A stretch of DNA of 64,000 nt from Paraglaciecola algarum (GCF_021532655.1 NZ_JAKGAS010000001.1:792824-856823), one strand, 5' to 3'. Shown: positions 31,141 to 41,087, numbered from the stretch's first letter. Notes: a model not told the origin generated them from the letters alone. Program-made: numbers and translations.

Positions 31141-31860
31141 TCAAGCAAGGGCTAATTCAACTAGAGTAAATAATGCGTATAAAATAGGCTGGTGAATTAG
31201 GTAAATCGAAAGAGAGTGTTTACCTAACCAAGCCACTTTATTTGTACCAGCATTTTTACTCACAGAAAAACCAAATAACTTGTGATGCATCAAAAATATG
31301 CCAATTAATACCACAGAAAACCAAGGGTAAAATCTAACTAAGTCTACAGTTCGTTGTGGGATCCCAATATTCTCTATACTCCATAACCACAATGGAGTGA
31401 AAGTTATCCATTCAAAATACCAAGTGATCAATATAACCAAAGCAATCAGCAGGCTTAAGTTTGGCTTTTTGACAAAACACACGGATAACAGCAGCGCGAT
31501 AGCAATAAAGTGAATAATGCCAAAATACACCCAAGTTGTGGGATACATGAAATAACTAGACACACTAATAAATAGTGCGACCAAGACTAGTTTAGAAACC
31601 CCCTTAGCTAATTTTTTAGTATTAATAGATTGGTAATATCCAAGATAACTACTCATACCTACAGCAAGTAGGAAACCCGATACTATCACTACTCTAAACA
31701 CTCTCCACTCTATGTCTATACCCGTGTTATAGCTAGCCCAGCCAAATGCTGATAGATCATATCCGAAATGAAATATAATCATTAAAACAATTGAGCAACC
31801 TCTCAACACGTCTACTTCGAAGTTGCGATTGAATTGCTGAGTATTACTCGGGTTATTCAT
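31141..31860 (-). CDS. Membrane protein of the heparan-alpha-glucosaminide N-acetyltransferase (DUF1624) type
   Basis: A 239-residue polytopic protein with about seven membrane segments. The opening FEVDVLRGCSIVLMIIFHFGYDLSAFGW matches the catalytic-domain family of heparan-alpha-glucosaminide acetyltransferases, with a likely active His in IFHFGYD. Bacterial members may modify cell-surface sugars, but the substrate is unknown here. Its ATG overlaps the stop of the upstream small gene as ATGA (31857-31860), so translation is coupled. I am confident of the family but not of the reaction. Confidence 0.75.
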   Translation of the reverse strand: MNNPSNTQQFNRNFEVDVLRGCSIVLMIIFHFGYDLSAFGWASYNTGIDIEWRVFRVVIVSGFLLAVGMSSYLGYYQSINTKKLAKGVSKLVLVALFISVSSYFMYPTTWVYFGIIHFIAIALLLSVCFVKKPNLSLLIALVILITWYFEWITFTPLWLWSIENIGIPQRTVDLVRFYPWFSVVLIGIFLMHHKLFGFSVSKNAGTNKVAWLGKHSLSIYLIHQPILYALFTLVELALA

Positions 31861-32129
31861 TTAGATGATTTGTTTTCGTTATCTTTAAGCCATTCATTTA
31901 AAAGCTTTATTTGGCCACACTTGTATGCTGCGTAGGTTATGCGTAACGAATTGGTCAGTATTTCGCTATCTGTCCAATTGGTTTTTTCAGAAATAGCGTT
32001 GTAACATCGCATCGCTTCAGGTGTGACGTATCCCCTCACCTGTTTATTACCTTTTTCTTTTTGTTTGTCGCGAAAACGTTTTTGTTTTTCAGCATTTGCA
32101 CTGCGTTTTGCTTTGAGATTATTGCTCAA
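31857..32129 (-). CDS. Small basic protein, function unknown, coupled to the DUF1624 gene
   Basis: A product of about 90 residues. The preferred start is a TTG at 32129 with AAGGA about six bases upstream; an earlier TTG at 32156 lacks a ribosome binding site. The N-terminal half is highly basic (RSANAEKQKRFRDKQKEKG). The rest, VRGYVTPEAMRCYNAISEKTNWTDSEIL, is predicted helical and reminiscent of ribbon-helix-helix or plasmid replication-control proteins. It overlaps the downstream acyltransferase-like gene by four bases. A regulatory role is possible but unproven. Confidence 0.6.
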   Translation of the reverse strand: MSNNLKAKRSANAEKQKRFRDKQKEKGNKQVRGYVTPEAMRCYNAISEKTNWTDSEILTNSLRITYAAYKCGQIKLLNEWLKDNENKSSK

Positions 32130-32245
32130 GAAGAGTCCTTTTAAAATAAATACCAAAATAGTTTAAAAAAATAACTGTTCAGAGTTGTTTAGCGTACAAG
32201 TGTTCGCTAAATTACGCACCAAGATTATCAACCTAAGTATATAGA

Positions 32246-32764
32246 ATGACAATACAACAAAATAGCTTTACCAAAGAAGAACTTTTATCTTGCAGCCAAG
32301 GTGAATTGTTTGGCCCAGGAAATAGCCAATTACCCGCTCCAAATATGTTAATGATGGACAGGATTGCTGAAATATTTGAAGAAGGTGGTGAATACGGTAA
32401 GGGGTACATAGTAGCAGAATTAGATATTAATAAAGATCTTTGGTTTTTTGATTGCCATTTCCCTGGTGACCCAGTTATGCCAGGTTGTTTAGGGCTAGAC
32501 GCCATGTGGCAATTAGTGGGATTCTTTTTAGGTTGGTGCGGAGGTCCAGGTAAAGGACGAGCTCTTGGCGTAGGCGAAGTTAAGTTTACAGGGCAAGTGT
32601 TACCTACAGCTAAAAAAGTCACTTACAGAATAGATATGAAACGTGTGATTAAACGTAAATTATATATGGGACTGGGCGACGGAACGGTTGCTGTTGATGG
32701 ACGAGTCATCTACCAAGCTAAAGATCTAAAAGTAGGCCTGTTCCAAGATACCAGTAGTTTCTAG
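32246..32764 (+). CDS. fabA: 3-hydroxydecanoyl-ACP dehydratase/isomerase FabA
   Basis: A 172-residue enzyme with the normal FabA length. His71 (in [10 protein letters not shown]) and Asp85 (CLGLDAMWQ) are the catalytic pair in their expected places. It dehydrates 3-hydroxyacyl-ACP and isomerises the C10 intermediate, which starts unsaturated fatty acid synthesis. It is a single plus-strand gene converging on rmf with a shared terminator between them. fabB is not in the window. Confidence 0.98.
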   Translation: MTIQQNSFTKEELLSCSQGELFGPGNSQLPAPNMLMMDRIAEIFEEGGEYGKGYIVAELDINKDLWFFDCHFPGDPVMPGCLGLDAMWQLVGFFLGWCGGPGKGRALGVGEVKFTGQVLPTAKKVTYRIDMKRVIKRKLYMGLGDGTVAVDGRVIYQAKDLKVGLFQDTSSF

Positions 32765-32781
32765 GCTATTTATTAGGTATG

Positions 32782-32815
32782 AAAAAAAAAAGCCCCAATT
32801 TGGGGCTTATTTTTT
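32782..32815. terminator. Bidirectional terminator between fabA and rmf
   Basis: AAGCCCCAA and TTGGGGCTT form a perfect stem (32790-32808), with a run of A on the left and a run of T on the right. It can therefore end transcripts of fabA (plus) and rmf (minus), whose stops lie on either side. Confidence 0.9.
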
Positions 32816-32990
32816 ACCTACTGATTAATCCGATACTTCGGTCACCTATGGCTTCTCTCCAACCACCTAACCATTCAGACCTTGCATTTGCTGTCTGAAA
32901 TGGGCAATTATCTTTTGATCTTCCTGTTATACCAGCTTGATAGCCTTTTGAATGCGCTCTTGAAAGTTTGTCTCTCTTCTGTCTTTTCAT
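32814..32990 (-). CDS. rmf: Ribosome modulation factor
   Basis: A 58-residue basic protein beginning MKRQKRDKLSRAHSKGYQAG and containing GRSKDNCPFQ and WLGGWREA, the hallmarks of RMF. It drives 70S ribosomes into inactive 100S dimers in stationary phase. The ATG at 32990 has GAGGAA about five bases upstream. It is easily missed because of its length. It lies tail-to-tail with fabA, as in many gammaproteobacteria. The 277 bases upstream are AT-rich and should hold its growth-phase promoter. Confidence 0.95.
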   Translation of the reverse strand: MKRQKRDKLSRAHSKGYQAGITGRSKDNCPFQTANARSEWLGGWREAIGDRSIGLISR

Positions 32991-33221
32991 TGAGTTTCCT
33001 CTTTTAAAAAAATAAATGACTTATGGTTCAAGTGACCACGTAATAGAAATAGAGGATCGAAAGCTGTGATTCAATAGCAATTAGTAATTTTTTTGATTGA
33101 CATTATTTAACTCTTTGAATCATTGTTTTTTTTTACTATAAACTAATTTTTTATAAAAAATTGGATTTGTCACAAAAATGAAATATAGATATTTGGTTAT
33201 CATTTATACAATATTCGCTAC

Positions 33222-33250
33222 AAAAAAAACCTGCATTAAGCAGGTTTTTT
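33222..33250 (-). terminator. Rho-independent terminator after the DUF3466 gene
   Basis: AACCTGC/GCAGGTT (33228-33234 and 33240-33246) with a five-base loop. Read on the minus strand it is followed by eight T, 18 bases after the DUF3466 stop. It ends the rlmKL-grx-uup-DUF3466 unit. A run of T on the plus side means it could also stop opposing transcription. Confidence 0.85.
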
Positions 33251-33267
33251 AAAGAATACTAAATTTT

Positions 33268-35001
33268 TTATAAGGACTTTACCTTACGACGCCTAACTAA
33301 CAATAAACCTAACGACAAAGGCAATAACCAAATTAAGCTTGCTCCTTGTCTTTCCCTATTTTCTCCGGTTTCCGGCCCTTCGCAATCGTCTATTGTCCCA
33401 CCTACAATCGGTTCTAATTTAACCGCCACTACTTGATCTCTTAATATTTCAGTCCCATCATCATTTAATAACAGATCGCCTCTTACATTACGTAATGGTG
33501 CTTGAATTAGCGCTGTAGCCGCTATTTCACCACTATCGTTTATGGCATTTGCTTGCACGATAGAATAAGGTGAATCACACCCAATCATGTCATTTAAACC
33601 AGAGAATTCTTGGGTTTGATGATCGTAAATGAATCCACCTGTTCGACGAGCTGTTTGTGTGGCTTCAATCTCACCGTAGCCAACCACTTGACCGTGGTTG
33701 TTAATGTCGAAGGCTACACTAGATGAACCAAGGAAAAAGTCTTCAGGGAAGGTTAACTCGCTAGTATTAACGTCATACACAAAAAACTTCGTTCTAAAGG
33801 AGCCATTAATCGACTTAGGTTGGTAACCAACTACCAAATCATTGTTGTTAATATCAGAAGCGGTACTCAAAGTTGTGGTTGACCGTGCAATATTAATATC
33901 AACGTCGGGAGTTATATTGATAACTTCATCACCATTGTACACTACAGCATAATTTCTGATGACTGTTGTATCACCAGACACATATTCTCCTGGCGCTTGA
34001 CCCACGGCAATACCATTGTCATTAATAGCCACAGCTGAACTATTATATTTTGATTCATCTTCAGCGTCCGGTGTTAGTAGTAATCCTAATTCTTTAGTTT
34101 CAATAATGTTACCAGAGTCATCTAATTGCCAAATTAACCCCCTAATTTGTGAATGACTCGATACCTCTGATGCGTATGCAGTAAATAGAGAGGATATACA
34201 TGACTCTACAGGCAAATCTCCGCGAGGAAGCACACCTTGGTCATTTAGCTCTTCATCCACACAGGTATCAATTGAGGTTTGTACCGCTTCAGAATCAAAA
34301 AAAGTCGTGCCAAAACCGACAACTTGGTTATTGTTATTTATGCCTGTCGCATCACTAATACCACCTAATGTAACGTCAATAGGCAATAGATCTATTATTT
34401 GTCCATTGATTGAAACAAAACCGTGGGTAGAAAAATCACTTAAAACAAATGTTGTATTTGTTTCTTCTTCAGTCCCCTCGGCGAATACATAAGGTAATTT
34501 GTAAAACCCACCTTGACTGCGTCCAACAGTATAACCCGCTTCATTTATATCAGTTATTAAGGTGCCAGTGTCCATCATAGGTTGGCCATCAGCATTCATA
34601 CTACCAAAACCTGGGATAAAGCTACTTTCGACTTCTGTAGCAGAATAACTCGTGATATTAGCAATCTTTTGGATGAACTGAGACCCCTGATTACTCGTTA
34701 AACCAGACAACACATAGGAGTAGTCTGCCAAATTAAAATTGCCTGATTTTGCGGCATCTATATCCGTTAAATTATCAGTAAAAGATTCTTGCTCAAAATC
34801 AAGGAGCTCGATATCTATTGGAGTATTGTATGGCTCCTTTACATTGACTGTAATATTGCCACTTTCATTGATTGCTGTAGGAAAACTATTGTAGCCCTTG
34901 TCGGCAACAGGTAATTCAACTACTTTATATTTTGCACCGTGTACATTCGATACGGTTAAAAGGGCCAAAGATAATGCAACGGCCAACCTTGTTTTAATCA
35001 T
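33268..35001 (-). CDS. Exported DUF3466-family protein with a C-terminal membrane anchor signal
   Basis: A 577-residue protein with a clear signal peptide (about residues 1-22, ending VHG-AK). Multiple repeats of the form DINNNDLVVGYQP, INDNGIAVGQA and INDSGEIAATA resemble HAF/DUF3466 beta-repeat proteins. The C-terminus, ASLIWLLPLSLGLLLVRRRK, is a hydrophobic helix followed by basic residues. It looks like a GlyGly-CTERM-type rhombosortase sorting signal, although the preceding glycines are few. It is likely surface-exposed or secreted through the type II system. It starts 24 bases after uup and is probably the last gene of that operon. Function unknown. Confidence 0.75.
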   Translation of the reverse strand: MIKTRLAVALSLALLTVSNVHGAKYKVVELPVADKGYNSFPTAINESGNITVNVKEPYNTPIDIELLDFEQESFTDNLTDIDAAKSGNFNLADYSYVLSGLTSNQGSQFIQKIANITSYSATEVESSFIPGFGSMNADGQPMMDTGTLITDINEAGYTVGRSQGGFYKLPYVFAEGTEEETNTTFVLSDFSTHGFVSINGQIIDLLPIDVTLGGISDATGINNNNQVVGFGTTFFDSEAVQTSIDTCVDEELNDQGVLPRGDLPVESCISSLFTAYASEVSSHSQIRGLIWQLDDSGNIIETKELGLLLTPDAEDESKYNSSAVAINDNGIAVGQAPGEYVSGDTTVIRNYAVVYNGDEVINITPDVDINIARSTTTLSTASDINNNDLVVGYQPKSINGSFRTKFFVYDVNTSELTFPEDFFLGSSSVAFDINNHGQVVGYGEIEATQTARRTGGFIYDHQTQEFSGLNDMIGCDSPYSIVQANAINDSGEIAATALIQAPLRNVRGDLLLNDDGTEILRDQVVAVKLEPIVGGTIDDCEGPETGENRERQGASLIWLLPLSLGLLLVRRRKVKSL

Positions 35002-35025
35002 TTATAATCCTGCTTACAACTTATA

Positions 35026-36927
35026 TTATTCGAGCATACTTTCTATTTCGTCCCATCTTTCATATGACTGACTTAACAACAACTCTGTGTCAGCCAACTT
35101 AGAAATAATCGGAGCGGTTTTTGATTCTTCTTGCTTAAAAAAGTCTGGTTCGTTCATTTGATTTTGCAAATGAGATACCTGCTGTTCAAGCTCTTCAATT
35201 TTTAATGGTAATGATTCTAATTCATGTTGTTGCTTATATGAAAGCTTTTTACCTTTAGCTTCTGAAGGTTTGGGTTTAGGACTCTTAGGATTGGATTTAG
35301 TTTCAGTTTTTGTTTTATTTTCTGCCGCTTGTTGTTTATACCAAGTATAAATATCAGTACAGCCACCAACAAACTCCCTAATCTCACCTTTTCCTTCAAA
35401 ATACAAACTACTGGTCACTACATTATCCACAAATTCTCGATCATGGCTGACCAAAATTACCGTCCCCGGATAATTAGATATAGTATCTTCTAATAACTCC
35501 AAGGTTTCTACATCTAAGTCATTGGTGGGTTCATCTAGGATCAGTAAGTTACTAGGCTTGAGCATTAACTTAGCTAACAACAGCCGATTCTTTTCGCCAC
35601 CTGATAAAGACTTAACTGGAGAGTTGACTCGCTCTGGGGTAAACAAATAATCCTGTAAATAACTCATTACATGACGAGTTCTATCATTAACTGTCACTTC
35701 ACGCTTACCGTCAGCTATGGTGTCGATTACGCGTAACTCACCATCTAGTTGATCGCGATGTTGGTCAAAGTAGGCTACTTCTATGTTTGCGCCACATTTC
35801 ACAGAACCAGATGTGGGTTGTAGCTTATTTAAAAATAATTTAATTAAAGTACTTTTTCCGCAACCATTTGGTCCCACTAAACCAAGTTTTTCACCGCGCA
35901 TTATGGTGGTAGTTAACGATTTCACAATTAACTTGTCTTCAATCACATAGTGTAGTTCGTCAGTATCAAAAATAATTTTGCCTGAACTTTTTGCTTCACT
36001 GACTGTAACTTTGGCGCGACCTAATTTGTTTGCGCGTTGAGAGCGTTCGACCCGTAACGCTTTTAGGGCACGTACTCTGCCTTCATTTCTGGTTCGTCTA
36101 GCTTTGATACCTTGCCTGATCCAGGTTTCTTCTTGACTTAATTTCTTATCAAAAAGTGCATTTTGGCTTTCTTCAACTTCTAGGTCGTGAGCTTTTTGAT
36201 CTAAATAAGCTTGGTAATTACCAGGATAACTGACTAAGTTGCCTCTATCTAAATCTACTATACGACTGGCCACGTTACGAATAAAGGCCCTGTCATGGCT
36301 AACAAAGACAACCGCACCTTCGTAGCCATTAACTGCTTCTTCTAACCATTTAATCATGTCGATATCTAAGTGGTTAGTCGGTTCATCCAACAATAATATA
36401 TCAGGGTCACTTGCCATAGCGCGCGCCAATGCCGCTTTTCTACGCCAACCACCGGATAAATTACTTAACTGTTGATGGGGATCTAATTGCAGTTTAGTTA
36501 ATACTTGTTGAATTCGTTGTTCAAACTGCCAACCATTATGATGGTCAATCTTATGTTGTAACTGCTCTAACTTGTTCAGGTTTGCATCAGAGGGATCTTC
36601 TGCCACTAAATCAGCTGTATGAAAGTAATCTCTTAAATATTGACCCACTTCGGCCAAACCTTCTGCTACGTAATCAAATAAGCTACTTTCTACGCTTGAT
36701 GGAGGATCTTGCGGTAAGCGGGAAATTTTAACGTCATTGTTTACAATACGTTGACCATCATCGAGCTTGATTTCTCCTTCAATGACTTTTAGTAAAGTCG
36801 ATTTACCAGAGCCATTTCTACCCACTAAACACAAACGTTCACCAGGGTGAATGACTAATTCGATACCGTTTAATAATGGCGGGTGGCCCAATATAATACT
36901 GGCGTTTTTTAACTGCATTAAACTCAA
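35026..36927 (-). CDS. uup: ABC-F family ATPase Uup
   Basis: A 633-residue cytoplasmic protein with two ABC ATPase domains (Walker A GRNGSGKST at about 36-44 and GPNGCGKST at about 353-361; signatures LSGGWRRKAALA and LSGGEKNRLLLA) and a C-terminal coiled coil (about 570-633). That is the Uup layout; Uup is linked to ribosome function and precise transposon excision. Its ATG overlaps the stop of the glutaredoxin-like gene by four bases, so they are translationally coupled. The gene order rlmKL-grx-uup matches related genomes. Confidence 0.95.
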   Translation of the reverse strand: MSLMQLKNASIILGHPPLLNGIELVIHPGERLCLVGRNGSGKSTLLKVIEGEIKLDDGQRIVNNDVKISRLPQDPPSSVESSLFDYVAEGLAEVGQYLRDYFHTADLVAEDPSDANLNKLEQLQHKIDHHNGWQFEQRIQQVLTKLQLDPHQQLSNLSGGWRRKAALARAMASDPDILLLDEPTNHLDIDMIKWLEEAVNGYEGAVVFVSHDRAFIRNVASRIVDLDRGNLVSYPGNYQAYLDQKAHDLEVEESQNALFDKKLSQEETWIRQGIKARRTRNEGRVRALKALRVERSQRANKLGRAKVTVSEAKSSGKIIFDTDELHYVIEDKLIVKSLTTTIMRGEKLGLVGPNGCGKSTLIKLFLNKLQPTSGSVKCGANIEVAYFDQHRDQLDGELRVIDTIADGKREVTVNDRTRHVMSYLQDYLFTPERVNSPVKSLSGGEKNRLLLAKLMLKPSNLLILDEPTNDLDVETLELLEDTISNYPGTVILVSHDREFVDNVVTSSLYFEGKGEIREFVGGCTDIYTWYKQQAAENKTKTETKSNPKSPKPKPSEAKGKKLSYKQQHELESLPLKIEELEQQVSHLQNQMNEPDFFKQEESKTAPIISKLADTELLLSQSYERWDEIESMLE

Positions 36928-37157
36928 AACATAAACTCTTTTAATTGTTGCATATCAAATGGCCACGGTAATTCTTGTTGGGTATCTTGGCGATACAAAA
37001 CCGGTATACGTGCGCCATAGCGATGAAATAAATCTGTAGATGAACGAACGTCAACTTTTGTTGTGTGTAAGCTAGCTTCGACAGTCAAGTTTTCTAACAT
37101 ATCAAAGGCTTGCTCGCATAAACAACAGTCTTTGCCTGAATACAAAATAATTTCCAT
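36924..37157 (-). CDS. Glutaredoxin-like protein (DUF836 type)
   Basis: A 77-residue thioredoxin-fold protein with CCLCEQAF near residues 11-18, where the CxxC-type motif sits, and RIPVLYR containing the cis-proline. It is compact, typical of the DUF836 glutaredoxin-like family. It lies between rlmKL (four-base gap) and uup (four-base overlap), so it belongs to that operon. The redox partner is unknown. Confidence 0.85.
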   Translation of the reverse strand: MEIILYSGKDCCLCEQAFDMLENLTVEASLHTTKVDVRSSTDLFHRYGARIPVLYRQDTQQELPWPFDMQQLKEFMF

Positions 37158-37161
37158 TTGG

Positions 37162-39261
37162 TTACCTTTTTATCAAAGACCAACAGTTATGTATTTTCGG
37201 GTTTCGTTTAAAATCTTCTGGCAAGGTTTGGTTCGAAATATCTTTTATACTCAATCCCAAAGCTTCTAATTCAGTGGAATTAATTTTAAATTGGCGCAAA
37301 TTATTTGAGAACACTATTTCGCCTTGCGGGTTAAGACATTCTAGAGCGTCTGTAATCAAGGCTACATGATCCCTTTGTACGTCCCAAGTTGCCTCCATTC
37401 GTTTAGAGTTCGAAAAAGACGGCGGATCGATAAAGATTAAATCGTATTTACCTCTATGTCGTTTTAACCAAGTTAAACAATCTGCTTGAATAAATTCGTA
37501 AGCACCTCGTAAATTGTTAGTAGTAAAATTGTCTTTTGCCCAATCTATGTAGGTATTTGACATATCAACAGTGGTCACCGATTTTGCCCCACCTAAAGCC
37601 GCATGAACCGACACAGTGCCTGTATAAGCAAACAAATTCAGTACGTCTTTGTTTTTAGCTTTTTGCTGAATCAATTGACGAGTAATGCGGTGATCCAGAA
37701 ATAACCCAGTGTCTAGGTAATCAAATAAGTTAACCTGAAACTTAGCGCCATTCTCAAATACTTCAATGCGCTCTTTACGCTGAGCGACTTTTTGATATTG
37801 ATTTTTTCCTTTTTGCTGTTCACGCACTTTAAGCACAATTTTATCAGATTCAATGCCTGATACTTGTACTAGAGATTGCATAATTTCGTTAATGCGCTTC
37901 TTCGCTTTGTGCTCTGGCACGTCTTTTGGTGCAGAGTATTCTTGCACAACTAGATGGTCAGCATACTGATCGATAGCTACATTATATTCAGGTAAATCAG
38001 CATCATAAATACGATAACAATTGGTATTTTGCTTTTTTAACCATTTATTGGTTTTTTGCACATTCTTTAAGAAACGATTAATAAAGTCATTTTCCAATGG
38101 TTTTATTTCGCGTATTAGGCAGTTTTTTTCATCTAACTCAAAGTTGACTAATAAACATTCAAGTTTACCGTTCATCAATTTGTATTCTTTTTTAGAGGTT
38201 AACTTCATTTCTCGCAATAAATTGCGATCGGAAGTTAATAAAGAGACATGCCAGTCTTGAAAGTGTTGTTTTAGCTGTACACCCCACTTTTGAAAAAGTG
38301 GAACCAATTGTTTAGTGTCACTTAATCGTTCACCGTATGGCGGGTTGCTGACTAGGTAACCTTTTACTAAATTTTCTAAGCTCAATTCACAGGCATTTTG
38401 CTGAGTAAACTCAATTAAATCTGCCACACCTGCTACTTGTGCATTTTCTTTGGCAACTTTCAATACCGCTCCATCAATGTCATTAGCTTTAATAAAACAT
38501 TGAGGCGTAACTTTTTGCGATTCGGCATGTGCAGATAATTGTTGCCATAATTCACTATCATGCTGCTTCCAACTGTCGAAGCCCCATTTGTCTCGTTTTA
38601 GTCCTGGCGCTATTTTTGATGCCATCATAGCAGCTTCAATGGCAATCGTACCGGCTCCACACATAGGGTCGATTAGTGGGGCTTGTTGATTTTTACTCCA
38701 TCCACTACGAATTAACATTGCACTGGCAAGGTGTTCTTTTACCGGTGCTAAACCTGTTTTTAAACGATAATGTCTCTGGTGTAAACTTTGTCCACTTAAG
38801 TCAATATATATCCCTAATATGCTACGCCACATTCGGGCTTGGACTCTAATATCAGGTGACAACTTATTGACCGAAGGTCTTTGGTCAAAGAAAGTAGTGA
38901 ATTGGTCAACAATGGCATCTTTAACTTTCAAACCACCAAATTGGGTATTATTGATGCTTTGGTTAGTGCCGGTAAAATCAACCATAAAAGTATTGTGCAT
39001 GGCAAACTGGGTTGGCCAATTAACTTGATCTGTTATGTGATAAACATCATCGGCGCAATTTACTTCACCTTCAGCTAGTTTAACTAACACACGGTTTGCT
39101 AAGCGAGACCATAAGCATACGTTATATGCATCCGTTAAAGAGCCGCTAAATAATACCTGACCAGGTTTGTTCTTTAGTGCCACATCTGGACAGATTTGAG
39201 CTACCTCTTCTAATAACAGTGCATCCATTCCTTTTGAAGTGGTAATTAAAAATTCAAACAT
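37162..39261 (-). CDS. rlmL: Bifunctional 23S rRNA methyltransferase RlmKL
   Basis: A 699-residue fusion of two SAM-dependent methyltransferases that make m2G2445 (RlmL half) and m7G2069 (RlmK half) in 23S rRNA. A THUMP domain covers about residues 45-155. The first methyltransferase carries DPMCGAGTIAIEAA and the NPPYGERL motif. The second carries NLFAYTGTVSVHAA and DPPSFSNS. Length and fusion match E. coli. It heads the rlmKL-grx-uup-DUF3466 unit, 122 bases downstream of zapC. Confidence 0.96.
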   Translation of the reverse strand: MFEFLITTSKGMDALLLEEVAQICPDVALKNKPGQVLFSGSLTDAYNVCLWSRLANRVLVKLAEGEVNCADDVYHITDQVNWPTQFAMHNTFMVDFTGTNQSINNTQFGGLKVKDAIVDQFTTFFDQRPSVNKLSPDIRVQARMWRSILGIYIDLSGQSLHQRHYRLKTGLAPVKEHLASAMLIRSGWSKNQQAPLIDPMCGAGTIAIEAAMMASKIAPGLKRDKWGFDSWKQHDSELWQQLSAHAESQKVTPQCFIKANDIDGAVLKVAKENAQVAGVADLIEFTQQNACELSLENLVKGYLVSNPPYGERLSDTKQLVPLFQKWGVQLKQHFQDWHVSLLTSDRNLLREMKLTSKKEYKLMNGKLECLLVNFELDEKNCLIREIKPLENDFINRFLKNVQKTNKWLKKQNTNCYRIYDADLPEYNVAIDQYADHLVVQEYSAPKDVPEHKAKKRINEIMQSLVQVSGIESDKIVLKVREQQKGKNQYQKVAQRKERIEVFENGAKFQVNLFDYLDTGLFLDHRITRQLIQQKAKNKDVLNLFAYTGTVSVHAALGGAKSVTTVDMSNTYIDWAKDNFTTNNLRGAYEFIQADCLTWLKRHRGKYDLIFIDPPSFSNSKRMEATWDVQRDHVALITDALECLNPQGEIVFSNNLRQFKINSTELEALGLSIKDISNQTLPEDFKRNPKIHNCWSLIKR

Positions 39262-39383
39262 AGTATTACTCGTAGTTAAAAACGGGCGGGATTATACGGT
39301 AAATTAGGCTTTAGTGCTTGTATATTCGAACTAGCTTTGCACAAAATGTCGTAAACGATGGTCGTATTTAAACTAATTGAAAA

Positions 39384-39917
39384 TTAAGCGCTTAACTGAC
39401 AACACTGACCCGCTAGGTAAGGTTCGAGTCTATTCTTTGCTACTTTAACTAAATCAAACTTTTGTAGTTGTTTGTTTTCGTTTAATTGAATTTGATTGGA
39501 TATCAACATACAGGTAGCAAGAACTCCCTCATCTAACAAAACTAAAACCACTCCGCTACCGAATATATTGTTAATACGGGCTAATTTATGATGACTACCA
39601 GGATTGTCTATTTCATCAAAAAACCAACTCTTAGGTGAGATCGGTTTATGAAATTGCAATGCGGCAGTTGCGTTGATTAAGGTATGGGTCAATTGAGCAT
39701 CGGTTAAGTTTGCGCCACTGGACTGAAGGTAATTAGCCATGGAAAGATAAGACTCTGTATCTCTTAGGCTAAATAATTTTTTAACGCTAGGTAAATCTAC
39801 TATGTGTTTTTGTCCATAAGCAGTCGTGCACTGCCATTCACTTCCCATAGACAACATTAGCTGACTATTTTCAGTAAACCAAAACCAATTGGACATAGGT
39901 TGCAACATAACACTCAT
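39384..39917 (-). CDS. zapC: Cell division protein ZapC
   Basis: A 177-residue cytoplasmic protein. The start SNWFWFTENSQLMLSMG and central PKSWFFDE segment match ZapC, which bundles FtsZ filaments. It lies between pyrD and rlmKL, the same place as zapC in E. coli, and that position strengthens the call because the family diverges quickly. The ATG lies 104 bases downstream of pyrD. Confidence 0.87.
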   Translation of the reverse strand: MSVMLQPMSNWFWFTENSQLMLSMGSEWQCTTAYGQKHIVDLPSVKKLFSLRDTESYLSMANYLQSSGANLTDAQLTHTLINATAALQFHKPISPKSWFFDEIDNPGSHHKLARINNIFGSGVVLVLLDEGVLATCMLISNQIQLNENKQLQKFDLVKVAKNRLEPYLAGQCCQLSA

Positions 39918-40021
39918 AAAATAAAAAAGAACTTAAATAAAAGCTAACACATGTTTTTATTAAATGAGTGTTTAATTCCCATACTTATTTAGCATAAAAT
40001 CAACAGATCAATGCAGGATCA

Positions 40022-41029
40022 TTATATAGATTCCACGATCTCTTTGATCAATTTTGGCCCCTGGTAGATCAAAGAGGAATAGATTTGGATCAAGCTGGAT
40101 CCAGCATCGATCCGTTCTTTGGCTGATGATCCGGAGTGAATACCCCCTACCCCTACAACTGGCATTCTACCTGCGATGTGATCGCTTAACTTACTAACAA
40201 CCGCCTGGCTTTTAGCGCATAATACCGCTCCACTCAAACCGCCAGATTGCTCTGCATATTTTTGTCCTTTAACCAGATCTCTGTCTAAAGTTGTGTTGGT
40301 TGCAATGACCCCGTCGATCCCTGCATTGATCAAAGAATTTGACATGTCGACAATCTCTTCGTCTGTAAGATCTGGAGCGATCTTAACTAGAATCGGAACA
40401 TACTTTTTGTATTCGTTTTCTAATTCTTTTTGGCGACTTTTTAAACCCGTTAACAACGTATCTAAGGCTTTACCGTGTTGTAAATTTCGTAACCCTGGCG
40501 TATTCGGTGATGATATATTTACCGTAATATAACTGGCATAGTTATAGACTTTGTTTAAACAAATTAGATAGTCAGATAAAGCTTCTTCTTCTGGAGTGTC
40601 TTTATTTTTGCCAATGTTTATACCCAACACCCCTGTGTATTTAGATTTTTTAACATTTTCAATTAGGTTATCTACACCTTTATTGTTAAATCCCATACGA
40701 TTAATGATTGCCTGCCCTGCTGGTAGTCGAAACATTCTAGGTTTTTCATTACCTGGTTGTGGTTTGGGAGTAACTGTACCAATTTCGATAAAACCAAAAC
40801 CCATTGCAGCAAATGCATCAATACATTCGCCATTTTTATCTAGCCCAGCGGCTAGGCCAACGGGGTTTTTAAAGGTGATACCAAACACTTCTACAGGTTT
40901 ATCTTCAATCTTTTGTTTATAGATATTATTCAAAACATTGTTTTGGCTACGTCTTAACCAATTGATACTGAAGTCGTGGCTCCATTCAGCGTCTTGGGTA
41001 AATAATAATTTTTGGATCACGGAATACAT
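40022..41029 (-). CDS. pyrD: Dihydroorotate dehydrogenase (quinone), class 2
   Basis: A 335-residue membrane-associated flavoenzyme that oxidises dihydroorotate to orotate with quinone in pyrimidine synthesis. The N-terminal extension [20 protein letters not shown] is the class 2 membrane-contact segment. The catalytic serine lies in [14 protein letters not shown]. The FMN-phosphate region includes GVGGIHS. The ATG has GAGAGAA four bases upstream. The leader contains a terminator-like hairpin ending 16 bases before the start codon, so transcription into pyrD must read through it or be attenuated. Confidence 0.97.
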   Translation of the reverse strand: MYSVIQKLLFTQDAEWSHDFSINWLRRSQNNVLNNIYKQKIEDKPVEVFGITFKNPVGLAAGLDKNGECIDAFAAMGFGFIEIGTVTPKPQPGNEKPRMFRLPAGQAIINRMGFNNKGVDNLIENVKKSKYTGVLGINIGKNKDTPEEEALSDYLICLNKVYNYASYITVNISSPNTPGLRNLQHGKALDTLLTGLKSRQKELENEYKKYVPILVKIAPDLTDEEIVDMSNSLINAGIDGVIATNTTLDRDLVKGQKYAEQSGGLSGAVLCAKSQAVVSKLSDHIAGRMPVVGVGGIHSGSSAKERIDAGSSLIQIYSSLIYQGPKLIKEIVESI

Positions 41030-41044
41030 ATATTTCTCTCAAAC

Positions 41045-41072
41045 AAAAAAAAGCCCCGGAATACCCAGGGCT
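41045..41072 (-). terminator. Terminator or attenuator hairpin in the pyrD leader
   Basis: Read on the minus strand, AGCCCTGG and CCGGGGCT pair (one G-T pair) around the loop GTATT, followed by eight T. The T tract ends only 16 bases before the pyrD ATG. It may terminate transcription from the upstream glutamate dehydrogenase gene. There is no room for a promoter between it and pyrD, so pyrD transcripts must pass through it. Confidence 0.8.
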
Positions 41073-41087
41073 AATAGATTAAAGGCA

